From positions 110,669 through 174,668 of the forward strand of contig NZ_MRDH01000022.1 of NCBI RefSeq assembly GCF_002008225.1: 64,000 bases of DNA, in the 5' to 3' direction. Positions 16,008 through 27,726 of the stretch are shown piece by piece. The first letter of the stretch is position 1. Every line of letters starts with the position of its first letter. Below the pieces are notes generated by a model. It saw only the letters and a program-made list of their open reading frames with translations. It was not told where the DNA came from and searched no databases. The DNA comes from Agrobacterium salinitolerans. Lineage in GTDB: Bacteria; Pseudomonadota; Alphaproteobacteria; Rhizobiales; Rhizobiaceae. Made by a program: the position numbers and the translations under genes.

Positions 16008-18212
16008 TCACGCCCCTGCCCGCAACGCAAAAAGCGGCGCGTCCTGCCCGTCCAGCAGGGCGGTGATCTCTTCCGCCGCGACCGGTTTCGAGAACAGGTA
16101 ACCCTGCAATTCATCGCAGCCGCACAGATGCAGGATGGCCGCCTGCTCTTCCGTTTCCACGCCTTCGGCCGTCACCGGAATATCGAGCGATTTTGCCAGC
16201 GCCACGGTGGCCTGCAGCATTTCCAGCGACCGGCCGCCCTTATCGAGCGCGATGATCAGCGAACGGTCGATCTTCATGCGGTCGAAACCAAAACGGCGCA
16301 GATACCCGACGCTGGCGAAACCGGCGCCGAAATCGTCGAGCGCTATGTGCAGGCCAAGCTGTTTCAGCTTGTCGATGGCCGCACTCGCCCGTTCCGGATG
16401 CTGGATGAAATAACCTTCCGTCATTTCCAGCCGCAGCCTTTCAGGCGGCGTCTGCGTCATCTCGAGAATATCCGCCACATAGCCGGAGAAGGCCGGGTTG
16501 CGGAATTGCACGGGTGAGATATTCACCGAGAGCTTGATGGACGGCCATTGCTGGGCCGTCTCGCAGGCCTTGTGCAGGACGAGAAGGCCTAGCCGGTCGA
16601 TTAGGCCGCTGGTTTCGGCAGCCGCAATGAAGATATCCGGCGGCACAAAGCCATATCCCGGCCGCTGCCAGCGGGCCAGCGCCTCCACCCCGGTAATACA
16701 TCGTGTGGCGGCGCTGACGACCGGCTGATAAACCACCTGTATCTCATCGTTCACGATGGCGGAGCGAAGATCGGCTTCGAGTTGCAGCTTTTCCTCGCGC
16801 AATTCATCCATCTTCAGTTCATAGGACACGTAACGCCCGCGTCCGTTTTCCTTGGCCTGATACATGGCCATATCGGCGCGCCGCAGGAGCTCCTCGCCAC
16901 TGATGTCGCCTGCGCGGGAAACAGAAGTGCCGATGCTGCAACCGATGCTCGCCACCCTTTCACCGATGCTGAAAGGCTCGGTAAAGAGTTCCAGCAGCGC
17001 CAGACAGAGCTTGCGGCCTTCGGCCCATACGTCATTGCCCTGAATGGCGATAGCAAATTCGTCACCGCCGAGCCGCGCCAGAACAGCGCCTTCCGGCGCC
17101 AGCACCCGGAGCGCTGCTGCGACGCCCTTGATCAGCCGGTCGCCGGCGGCGTGGCCGTAGGAATCGTTGATTTCCTTGAAACCGTCGAGATCGAGATAGA
17201 GCAGCTTGATATCCGTCTTGTCATGGCGGCCTCTTTCGACCATGCGGTTCAGTCTGGCGAAGAGCCCGGCGCGGTTGCTGAGCCCGCTCAGACGGTCGCG
17301 CAGCGCCTCCTCCCGCGCGGCCGCCTCATCCGCCTTCAGGCGGTCGAGCGTGGCCGAACCGATGATGAGCAGCACCAGAAAAAACGTGCCGGCGATACCG
17401 AGCGCGGTGAAGACCACCGGCCGCGCCTCATGAAAGCTGACGTCTCCCGGCAGGTGCGAGCGCCAGACAAGCCGGGCCAGCACCTCCCCCATCGGATTGA
17501 CGATATCCACATGGTTGGCCGCAGGCGTGTCGCCATATTGCAGCTCGAGACCATCGATGACGTAATTGCGGGCAAGCTTGTCAACCGTCGCCTGCTTGAG
17601 ATGGCGGGCAAAAACCAGGTAACGCCGCTCCTCACCGACCGGCGGCAGTGCGCCGGATTTCATCCGCACGAGCGCGACACCCGCGGCGGCGATACCATCG
17701 GCGGTTTTGGCAAAACCGGTCACCTGCGAAGTGATGCCCGGGCGCATGGACCGCACGCGCTCGATCATTTCCCTGAGGCCGCCGGCAAAATAGGCCTCCG
17801 GCTTCCACTTTACAGGCTTGCCGTCTTGATAGGCCATGCGGACGTTGCCATCCTCATCGATGACCACGGCCGTATCGAAGAGATCGTTATTGACCGTCAT
17901 CTCACCATAATTGCTTGCCACCCAGTCAAAACGATCAGGGGCATAGACATATTCGGCAGCGTCGTCCCAGGCGGCGTAGTCGTTCAGGGTCGCGCCAAGC
18001 TGTTCTCGAAAAGTGACAAGGGCGCCCGCCGTCGTCTCGCGCGAACGGGCGTTGTCGAGCAGGTTCGCCTTTTCGCGGACCTGGCTCAAGGCGGACAAAA
18101 CCAGCGCGGTGACGATGACAAGCACCAGCGCGAAGGTGGACAAGACCACGCCCACGGCGGTTCTGCGCCCGACCGGCAAATAGTCCCCAATGTTGCGCGG
18201 CGCAATCCGCAT
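16008..18212 (-). CDS. Membrane CHASE4-GGDEF-EAL cyclic-di-GMP enzyme
   Basis: A 734-aa inner-membrane signalling protein. Two membrane helices (about residues 18-42 and 267-286) enclose a periplasmic CHASE4-type sensor (NDYAAWDDAAEYV near 78-90). The GGDEF domain has LGGDEFA intact at 381-387, and the EAL domain has EAL intact at 510-512 with DDFGAG and AEGVETEEQ also present. Both synthesis and hydrolysis of c-di-GMP are thus possible. The RxxD inhibitory site before GGDEF is missing. The ATG at 18212 has AAGGGGA upstream; one at 18251 is also possible. It stands alone on its strand; the signal sensed is unknown. Confidence 0.92.
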   Translation of the reverse strand: MRIAPRNIGDYLPVGRRTAVGVVLSTFALVLVIVTALVLSALSQVREKANLLDNARSRETTAGALVTFREQLGATLNDYAAWDDAAEYVYAPDRFDWVASNYGEMTVNNDLFDTAVVIDEDGNVRMAYQDGKPVKWKPEAYFAGGLREMIERVRSMRPGITSQVTGFAKTADGIAAAGVALVRMKSGALPPVGEERRYLVFARHLKQATVDKLARNYVIDGLELQYGDTPAANHVDIVNPMGEVLARLVWRSHLPGDVSFHEARPVVFTALGIAGTFFLVLLIIGSATLDRLKADEAAAREEALRDRLSGLSNRAGLFARLNRMVERGRHDKTDIKLLYLDLDGFKEINDSYGHAAGDRLIKGVAAALRVLAPEGAVLARLGGDEFAIAIQGNDVWAEGRKLCLALLELFTEPFSIGERVASIGCSIGTSVSRAGDISGEELLRRADMAMYQAKENGRGRYVSYELKMDELREEKLQLEADLRSAIVNDEIQVVYQPVVSAATRCITGVEALARWQRPGYGFVPPDIFIAAAETSGLIDRLGLLVLHKACETAQQWPSIKLSVNISPVQFRNPAFSGYVADILEMTQTPPERLRLEMTEGYFIQHPERASAAIDKLKQLGLHIALDDFGAGFASVGYLRRFGFDRMKIDRSLIIALDKGGRSLEMLQATVALAKSLDIPVTAEGVETEEQAAILHLCGCDELQGYLFSKPVAAEEITALLDGQDAPLFALRAGA

Positions 18213-18391
18213 AAAATCCCCTTCGAAAGCATCATCTTCCGTAGGAAACATTCAGAAGCCGTTAAGCCGCCTTGTGGCCTTACCCCAAAAAACCACGGGT
18301 ATAAAACGACAGTCTGACAAAGGTCCTGAAAAATTCTTCCCGAAAACGCCTGGGGTTTTTCAGGAAAGGCGGATGCGCCCGCCTTCAAAAC

Positions 18392-18420
18392 AAAAAACCT
18401 CCCCCGCGAGCGGGAGAGGT
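18392..18420 (-). terminator. Rho-independent terminator of the met operon
   Basis: On the minus strand ACCTCTCCCGC-tc-GCGGGGGAGGT is followed by TTTTTT. It lies 27 bp beyond the metQ stop codon and ends the metNIQ transcript. Confidence 0.85.
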
Positions 18421-18446
18421 CGTTATTTTCGCCATATGGCGGTCTC

Positions 18447-19226
18447 TTACCAGGACGGGATGACCGTGCCGTTGTACTTTTCCAGAATGAAGGCCTTCAC
18501 TTCCGGGCTCTGGTAGGATTCAACCAGCGTCTTTACCCACGGCTTGTCCTTGTCCTGCGTACGAACGGCAATGACGTTCGCGTAAGGGGATTTTTCGCTT
18601 TCGATGGCGATGGCGTCCTTCTTCGGGTTGAGGCCGGCAGCCGTCGCATAGTTGGTGTTGATGACAGACGCGTCGGTGTCGTCAAGCGAGCGCGGCAGCT
18701 GGGCGGCGTCGAGTTCGACGATCTGGATGTTCTTCGGGTTTTCGGTGATGTCGGCAGGAGTCACTTTGAGGCCGGCCTCTTCCTTGACCTTGATCACGCC
18801 CTTGGAAGCGAGAACCAGCAGCGCGCGGCCACCATTGGTCGGGTCGTTCGGAATGCCGACGGTTGCGCCGTCCTTCAGCTCGTCAAGGTTCTTCACCTTC
18901 TTCGAATAAACACCCATCGGGGTGGTGATGGTGGTGCCGACGCTGACGAGATCGAACTTGCGGTCAGCGATCTGGTTGTCGAGATAAGGCTGGTGCTGGA
19001 AGGAGTTGGCCTGCAGCTCGCCATCGGCCAGCGCCTGGTTCGGCACGACATAGTCGGAGAACTCGACGATATCGATATCAAGACCCTTGGCGGCCGCGAT
19101 CTTCTTCACCTGCTCCATGATCTGCGCATGCTCGGCAGGGGTGACGCCGATCTTGATGGTCTCGGCCAGCGCCTGACCGGCGGTGAAGAGAGCGGCGAGC
19201 GAAGCCGCGAGAATGAGTTTCTTCAT
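18447..19226 (-). CDS. metQ: Methionine ABC transporter substrate-binding protein
   Basis: A 259-aa periplasmic binding protein of the MetQ/NlpA family. The signal peptide (residues 1-21, ending QALAE) has no lipobox Cys, so it is soluble rather than a lipoprotein. Family blocks are clear: IKIGVTPAEHAQIMEQV, QHQPYLDNQ, IPNDPTNGGRALLVLASKG and the C-terminal VKAFILEKYNGTVIPSW. It captures methionine for MetI and MetN, encoded just upstream in the same operon (33-bp gap after metI). A terminator follows its stop. Confidence 0.95.
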   Translation of the reverse strand: MKKLILAASLAALFTAGQALAETIKIGVTPAEHAQIMEQVKKIAAAKGLDIDIVEFSDYVVPNQALADGELQANSFQHQPYLDNQIADRKFDLVSVGTTITTPMGVYSKKVKNLDELKDGATVGIPNDPTNGGRALLVLASKGVIKVKEEAGLKVTPADITENPKNIQIVELDAAQLPRSLDDTDASVINTNYATAAGLNPKKDAIAIESEKSPYANVIAVRTQDKDKPWVKTLVESYQSPEVKAFILEKYNGTVIPSW

Positions 19227-19259
19227 GGGTGTCTCCTTGGGTTGTTATTTTAAAGGCAG

Positions 19260-21326
<2,067 letters not shown>

Positions 21327-21956
21327 TCAGACGCGGCTGACGAATTCTTCCGCCGGACGGCGCACCTTCTTCAGGTTCACCAGCCAGTCGCCTTCCGGCT
21401 GGCGATAGCCAAGCGGCAGGATGGTGACCGAGCGCAGGCCCTTCTCGCGCAGGCCGAGGATTTCATCGAGCTTTGCCGGATCGAAACCTTCCATCGGGGT
21501 GGAATCCACGCCCTCGAAAGCGGCCTGCGCCACGGCCATGCCGAAGCCGATATAGGCCTGACGGGCGGCGTGCTCAAAATTCACCTGCTGATCGCGCTGC
21601 GGATAGGTGGAAAGCAACATCTGGCGATAGGCTTCCCAGCCTTCATTCTTGATGCCGCGTTCCTCGTTGACAAGATCGAACATGTGGTTGATCCGCTCTT
21701 CGGTGTAATTGTCCCACGCCGCAAAGACCAAAAGATGCGAGCCTTCGGTCACCTGCGCCTGGTTCCAGGCGATCTCCTGAATTTTTGCACGGACTTCAGG
21801 ATCGGTGACGACGATGACTTCAAAGGGCTGAAGACCGCTGGAGGTGGGGGCAAGCCGCGCCGCCTCGACAATGCGCTCGACCTTGTCTTCGGACACCGTC
21901 TTGGAAGGGTCCATTTTCTTGGTGGCGTAACGCCAGTTGAGTTTTTCGATAAGCAT
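21327..21956 (-). CDS. NAD(P)H nitroreductase family protein
   Basis: A 210-aa FMN-dependent nitroreductase of the NfsB group. Visible are the N-terminal FMN-contact RYATKKMD, SSGLQPFEVIVV (flavin and substrate contact), the helical middle and TILPLGYRQPEGDWLVNLKKVRRPAEEFV at the end (phosphate-binding GY and Arg). Such enzymes reduce quinones, nitroaromatics or flavins; the physiological substrate is unknown. The ATG at 21956 is chosen over 22070 since MLIEKLNWRYA is the family N-terminus. It is monocistronic. Confidence 0.9.
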   Translation of the reverse strand: MLIEKLNWRYATKKMDPSKTVSEDKVERIVEAARLAPTSSGLQPFEVIVVTDPEVRAKIQEIAWNQAQVTEGSHLLVFAAWDNYTEERINHMFDLVNEERGIKNEGWEAYRQMLLSTYPQRDQQVNFEHAARQAYIGFGMAVAQAAFEGVDSTPMEGFDPAKLDEILGLREKGLRSVTILPLGYRQPEGDWLVNLKKVRRPAEEFVSRV

Positions 21957-22187
21957 GTTCGTTTTCCCTGGGAGGACCAACCCGCCCTGCCCCTTGACGG
22001 CAGAATGGGCGCTACGCTTCGTAGCCCGTCTGACATAGGGGGCGGCACAGCGGGCGCAAGCAGGCACCACGGGGTAACCGACAAAAAAGTTTGGAAAACT
22101 GATAATAAGTGCAGAAAACTTTCTCCGCGCACCCTGACGTCCGTGCTCCTAGCAGGACACGGGACCCGAATTTCACTCGCGGCGGCC

Positions 22188-22316
22188 TCCCCACCCTCGT
22201 TCTTGTGCTCGTCACAGGAATCCAGCCGACGCGCGTCCGCGTGGCGGAAAGACTCCCTCAGCCCAAGGACTTGGGCTGGCTGGATCCGTGTGACAAGCGC
22301 AGGGATGAGGGAGGTG
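22188..22316. repeat. Palindromic intergenic repeat, family D
   Basis: About 130 bp. The left arm (22188-22226, CACCCTCGTTCTTGTGCTCG onward) pairs imperfectly with the right arm (22278-22316, ending CAGGGATGAGGGAGG), and an inner perfect hairpin AGCCCAAG-ga-CTTGGGCT lies at 22260-22277. It sits between the nitroreductase promoter and the end of the beta-glucosidase gene; 21957-22187 holds only that promoter region. Confidence 0.75.
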
Positions 22317-22320
22317 ACCG

Positions 22321-23703
22321 TTACGGCTTCACCAAACCGTGATTGCCCTTGGGAAAGCCCGAAGCCAGCGCGCTGTACCATTTGCCGCTGTTCTTCAGCG
22401 TGCGCACCTGCGTATCATAATCCACATGCACAAGACCGAAGCGCATGCGATAGCCCTCGGCCCATTCGAAATTATCCATCAGGCTCCAGGCGAAATAACC
22501 GCGCATCGGATAACCGTCGCGGATGAGATCGGCGACGATGCCGAGATGTTCGGCGTAATAATCGAGACGCGGCTGGTCATCCACCTCGCCGTTTTCGACG
22601 CCCATATTATAGCAGGCACCGTTTTCGGTGATGTAGCATTCCGGCAGGTCGTAACGTTTATAGAGCGTTTCCACCAGCGACTGGAGCGCCGGGGCATAGA
22701 CCTCCCAGCCGATATCGGTCTTCACGTCGCTGACGGCCGGGGCGGGTGCAGTGGCGGGGAATTCTGCGCCCGGTGGTGACGCATCGTCGGCGACGCGCAT
22801 CGGCGTGTAATAATTCAGGCCCCACCAGTCCAGCTTCTGGCTGATGATGGAAAGGTCTTCCGCCTCCACGACGGGCATACGATCACCCAGAGCTTCCATC
22901 ATCTCGACCGGATATTCACCCTTGAAGACCGGATCGAAAAACGCGCCATTGTGGAACTGGAAGGCCCGTTCGGCGGCCTTGAGATCGGCCTCGCTGTCGG
23001 TAGCCGGGATGACGGAATGGGCATTCAGCACCAGCCCCACTGGCACCTTCGGCGCGACATGGCGGGAGGCTTCCACGCCGAAACCATGGGCGAGATTGAT
23101 GTGATGCATGGCGGCAAGGGCCGCCTCCATGTTGCGCTCACCCGGCGCATGAATGCCATAGAGATGGCTGAGCCACACCGCGCACCAGGGTTCGTTGAAG
23201 GTCGCCACCGCATCCAGCCGGTCACCGAGGCGGGCCATGACGGTCTTGGCATATCGCTGGAAGGCGTGCGCGGTGGAGCGCGAGGCCCAGCCGCCATCGC
23301 CCATCAGAGTCAGCGGCAAATCCCAGTGGTAAAGCGTCGCATAGGTCTTGATGCCGCGCGCCTTGCAGCCATCCACGAGGCGGTCGTAGAAATCCAGCCC
23401 CTTCTCGTTGATCGGCCCGAAACCATCGGGGATGATGCGCGGCCAGGCGATGGAGAAACGATAGGCTTCGACACCCATTTCCTTGATGAGATCGAGGTCC
23501 TCTTCCCAGCGATTATAGTGGTCGCAGGCAATATCGCCATTGTGCCGCCCGAAGACGTGACCCGGCATGTTGCAGAAGGCATCCCATATGGATGGCTTGC
23601 GGCCGTCCGCCCGGGTGGCGCCTTCGATCTGGAACGAGGCGGTCGCGACGCCGAACAGGAAATCGCCGGGGAAACGGGCGGCTAGCGTTTTGGGATCGGT
23701 CAT
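22321..23703 (-). CDS. abg: GH1 beta-glucosidase (Agrobacterium Abg ortholog)
   Basis: A 460-aa retaining beta-glycosidase, (beta/alpha)8 barrel, hydrolysing cellobiose and other beta-glucosides. The acid/base Glu is E171 in ATFNEPWC and the nucleophile is E360 in YITENGAC; these correspond to E170 and E358 of the biochemically studied Agrobacterium enzyme, allowing for Met numbering and one inserted residue near 311. The sequence matches Abg as I remember it at nearly every position, which is the main evidence for the genus. There is no signal peptide, so it acts in the cytoplasm. A perfect palindrome 126 bp upstream may be its operator. Confidence 0.97.
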   Translation of the reverse strand: MTDPKTLAARFPGDFLFGVATASFQIEGATRADGRKPSIWDAFCNMPGHVFGRHNGDIACDHYNRWEEDLDLIKEMGVEAYRFSIAWPRIIPDGFGPINEKGLDFYDRLVDGCKARGIKTYATLYHWDLPLTLMGDGGWASRSTAHAFQRYAKTVMARLGDRLDAVATFNEPWCAVWLSHLYGIHAPGERNMEAALAAMHHINLAHGFGVEASRHVAPKVPVGLVLNAHSVIPATDSEADLKAAERAFQFHNGAFFDPVFKGEYPVEMMEALGDRMPVVEAEDLSIISQKLDWWGLNYYTPMRVADDASPPGAEFPATAPAPAVSDVKTDIGWEVYAPALQSLVETLYKRYDLPECYITENGACYNMGVENGEVDDQPRLDYYAEHLGIVADLIRDGYPMRGYFAWSLMDNFEWAEGYRMRFGLVHVDYDTQVRTLKNSGKWYSALASGFPKGNHGLVKP

Positions 23704-23828
23704 ATGCGAGGCCCTTCTCTGTCCGTCGAGCTTGAAAAGATCAGCAGCGGTTTAGACCATGTCGGCCGGCAGGTATAGTCGTGGGCGGCAGGAATCTACA
23801 ACGTTTCAGGATACGCAACTTACAAGTT

Positions 23829-23840
23829 CAAAGCGCTTTG
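23829..23840. promoter_or_regulatory. LacI-type palindrome upstream of abg
   Basis: CAAAGCGCTTTG is a perfect 12-bp palindrome with the central GCGC typical of operators of LacI-family sugar regulators. It is 126-137 bp upstream of the abg start codon. No LacI gene is adjacent, so the cognate regulator would act in trans. Confidence 0.45.
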
Positions 23841-24256
23841 CATGGGGGATTGCCGCCGCAGCGGTTTGCCGGCGGCGCAAGGCATCGACCCGGCGAATGC
23901 GGGTGGGAGATTGGAGATGGCGGAGGTTGTTGCATTCACCGGGCCGTATCGTCAGGGCAGCCAGAACAGCCCATAGGTTACAGCCTTTTCACGGCACCTA
24001 TCTGATCGGTCCTTCCCGCCTCTGGCCCGGCGGAACGCCTTTCAAAAACACGGTCTGCCAGAACCATGCTTGTCGATGCCGGCCTCCGGTTCGCGAAAGG
24101 CGCCGCGCGTATCGCCCTTCCGTTCCGGTTGCGGGAGGAATGATGCGACCAAAATGCGGTGATGGGGATGAGAGAGGAAGGATTTTTTCGGAAGTGACTG
24201 AAAAAGAAACCGGGGCGGCGCCGAATTGTCCTCGCCATTCAGGCAGATCGCGAGCA

Positions 24257-24306
24257 GCCCCCCTCACCCGACCCTTCGGGCCGCCTTTTCCCCGAAGGGT
24301 AGAAGA
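24257..24306. repeat. Degenerate half of a family B repeat
   Basis: CCCCCCTCACCCGACCCTTC followed by GGGCCGCCTTTTCCCC matches the right half of the RIME-like element at 15838-15961 (CCCCTCATCCGCCCCTTCGGG...CTTCTCCCC). The left arm is missing, so this is a decayed or solo copy, 52 bp past the end of the ABC ATPase gene. Confidence 0.55.
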
Positions 24307-24358
24307 CCACAAGGGGCAACCGCTCGCTCCGCATCAGCCTGAAGCCGACATTGCTCGA

Positions 24359-26209
<1,851 letters not shown>

Positions 26210-26257
26210 GCCAATCTCCTGAAAAGCAGAAGGCGGCCATGAAGGCCGCCGGGTGTC

Positions 26258-27421
26258 TTACGCAGCAAGCGCGGTTTCGGCCATCGAAACCCAGTAGCTG
26301 ATGCCGTAAGGCAGCGCATCGTCGTTGAAATCATAGGCCGCATTGTGCAGCCCGGCGGTATCGCCGTTGCCGATGAAGATGAAGGCGCCAGGACGCGCTT
26401 CCAGCATGTAGGAAAAATCCTCCGCCCCCATATGCGGGTTGGGGTTGGTGTTGACGGCGTTCGCACCGGCCACGCCCATCGCCACGCCGGTCGCGAATTC
26501 GGTTTCGTCACTGTGATTGAAGGTGACGGGATAACCGCGATGATATTTCACTTCGACGGTCGCGCCATGTGCCATGGCGGTGGCGGTCGCCACTTCCTTC
26601 AGGCGCTTTTCGGCGAAATCGCGGGTTTCCGGCAACAGCGTGCGCACCGTACCCGTCAACGTAACGGCGCCTGGAATGACATTGACGGCCGTGCCGCCAT
26701 GGGTGGTGGCGACGGTGACGACCAGCGATTTCAAAGGGTCCGTCTCCCGCGAAACGATGGATTGCAGGGCGATGATGACATGCGCCGAGGTCAAAACCGG
26801 ATCGATGGAAAGATGCGGCGCGGCCGCATGGCTGCCCTTGCCGGTGATGACGATTTCGAAACTATCCGCCGCCGCCATGGTCGACCCCTTGCGGATGGCG
26901 AATTGCCCGACCGGAATGCCCGGCTCGTTATGCATGCCATAGACCTGCGAAATGCCGAATTTCTCCATCATTCCGTCGTTCAGCATGGCGAGCGCGCCCG
27001 CGCCGCCCTCTTCCGCCGGTTGGAAGATCACCGCCACGGAGCCCTTGAAATTGCGGGTCTCTGCCAGATATTGCGCCGCACCCAAAAGCATGGCGGTATG
27101 CCCGTCATGACCGCAGGAATGGGCCTTGCCGGGCGTCTTCGAAGCCCAGGGCTTGCCGCTCGTCTCGAGGATCGGCAGTGCGTCCATGTCGGAGCGGAAA
27201 CCGATGGTCGGGCCATCCCCGTGCCGGCCCTTGATGATGCCGACCACGCCGGTCTGGCCGATGCCGGTCTCGACCACGTCGCAGCCGAAGGATTTCAGCT
27301 TTTCCGCCACGAATTTCGATGTTTCGAAGACATCGTAGAGGAGTTCCGGGTGTTCATGCAGATGGCGCCTCCAGCCGGCAACTTCTTCCTGCATTTCAGC
27401 CACACGGTTCAATATCGGCAT
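26258..27421 (-). CDS. M20 family metal-dependent amidohydrolase (HipO/AmaA-like)
   Basis: A 387-aa zinc amidohydrolase that removes an acyl group from an N-acyl amino acid or similar amide. Metal ligands are seen in CGHDGHTAML (His, His), in the catalytic FQPAEEGG (Glu-Glu) and in the late MGAEDFSYML (Glu/Asp) with HNAAYDFND at the end (His). The dimerisation domain lies around residues 180-290. It resembles hippurate hydrolase and N-acyl-L-amino-acid amidohydrolases. The frame extends 90 codons upstream, but family similarity begins at the ATG at 27421. Cotranscription with the importer ATPase suggests it cleaves the imported compound. Confidence 0.92.
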   Translation of the reverse strand: MPILNRVAEMQEEVAGWRRHLHEHPELLYDVFETSKFVAEKLKSFGCDVVETGIGQTGVVGIIKGRHGDGPTIGFRSDMDALPILETSGKPWASKTPGKAHSCGHDGHTAMLLGAAQYLAETRNFKGSVAVIFQPAEEGGAGALAMLNDGMMEKFGISQVYGMHNEPGIPVGQFAIRKGSTMAAADSFEIVITGKGSHAAAPHLSIDPVLTSAHVIIALQSIVSRETDPLKSLVVTVATTHGGTAVNVIPGAVTLTGTVRTLLPETRDFAEKRLKEVATATAMAHGATVEVKYHRGYPVTFNHSDETEFATGVAMGVAGANAVNTNPNPHMGAEDFSYMLEARPGAFIFIGNGDTAGLHNAAYDFNDDALPYGISYWVSMAETALAA

Positions 27422-27726
27422 TCTCTTTTTCCCTTTTTTTGTTCCCCGCCGGGTTGTCGGACGCCATATTGCGTTTGGAATTTCTCGTTTTGCAAGCATG
27501 AAATTTGCTGCATGAGCGAAAAATAGGCCCAAAACTGAATGGCTCAAAATTTGTTCACCAAAGAGACATTGGGACTTGCATTTCAAAAAAACTGACAATA
27601 GCATCGTCGGGAATGGAGGAATATTCCTTAGCAAAGTCAAATAGTTAGAAAAACAGACCTTGCGTGCGACGACGGGAAAAGCGTCAAACATTCAAACAGA
27701 TAAAATCCAAAAAGGGGAAAACCACA
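27422..27726. other. Divergent promoter region with palindrome
   Basis: 305 bp between the M20 hydrolase (minus) and the binding protein (plus), AT-rich and without a gene. AGGAATATTCCT at 27617-27628 is a perfect 12-bp palindrome about 100 bp upstream of the binding-protein start and could be an operator serving both directions. No regulator gene lies next to it. Confidence 0.45.

Larger units (their letters stand above)
23704..24358. other. 655-bp intergenic region upstream of abg
   Basis: No convincing gene on either strand. It holds the abg promoter side (minus strand, near 23704-23850) with a LacI-type palindrome at 23829-23840, and a degenerate family B repeat at 24257-24306 near the end of the ABC ATPase gene. 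The middle (about 23860-24240) has no feature I can name; an open frame crossing it on the plus strand is antisense to the ATPase gene and not credible. Confidence 0.5.

Noticed and set aside
16782..18317. A 511-codon open frame on the plus strand
   Set aside because: Antisense to the GGDEF-EAL gene, whose domains are intact.
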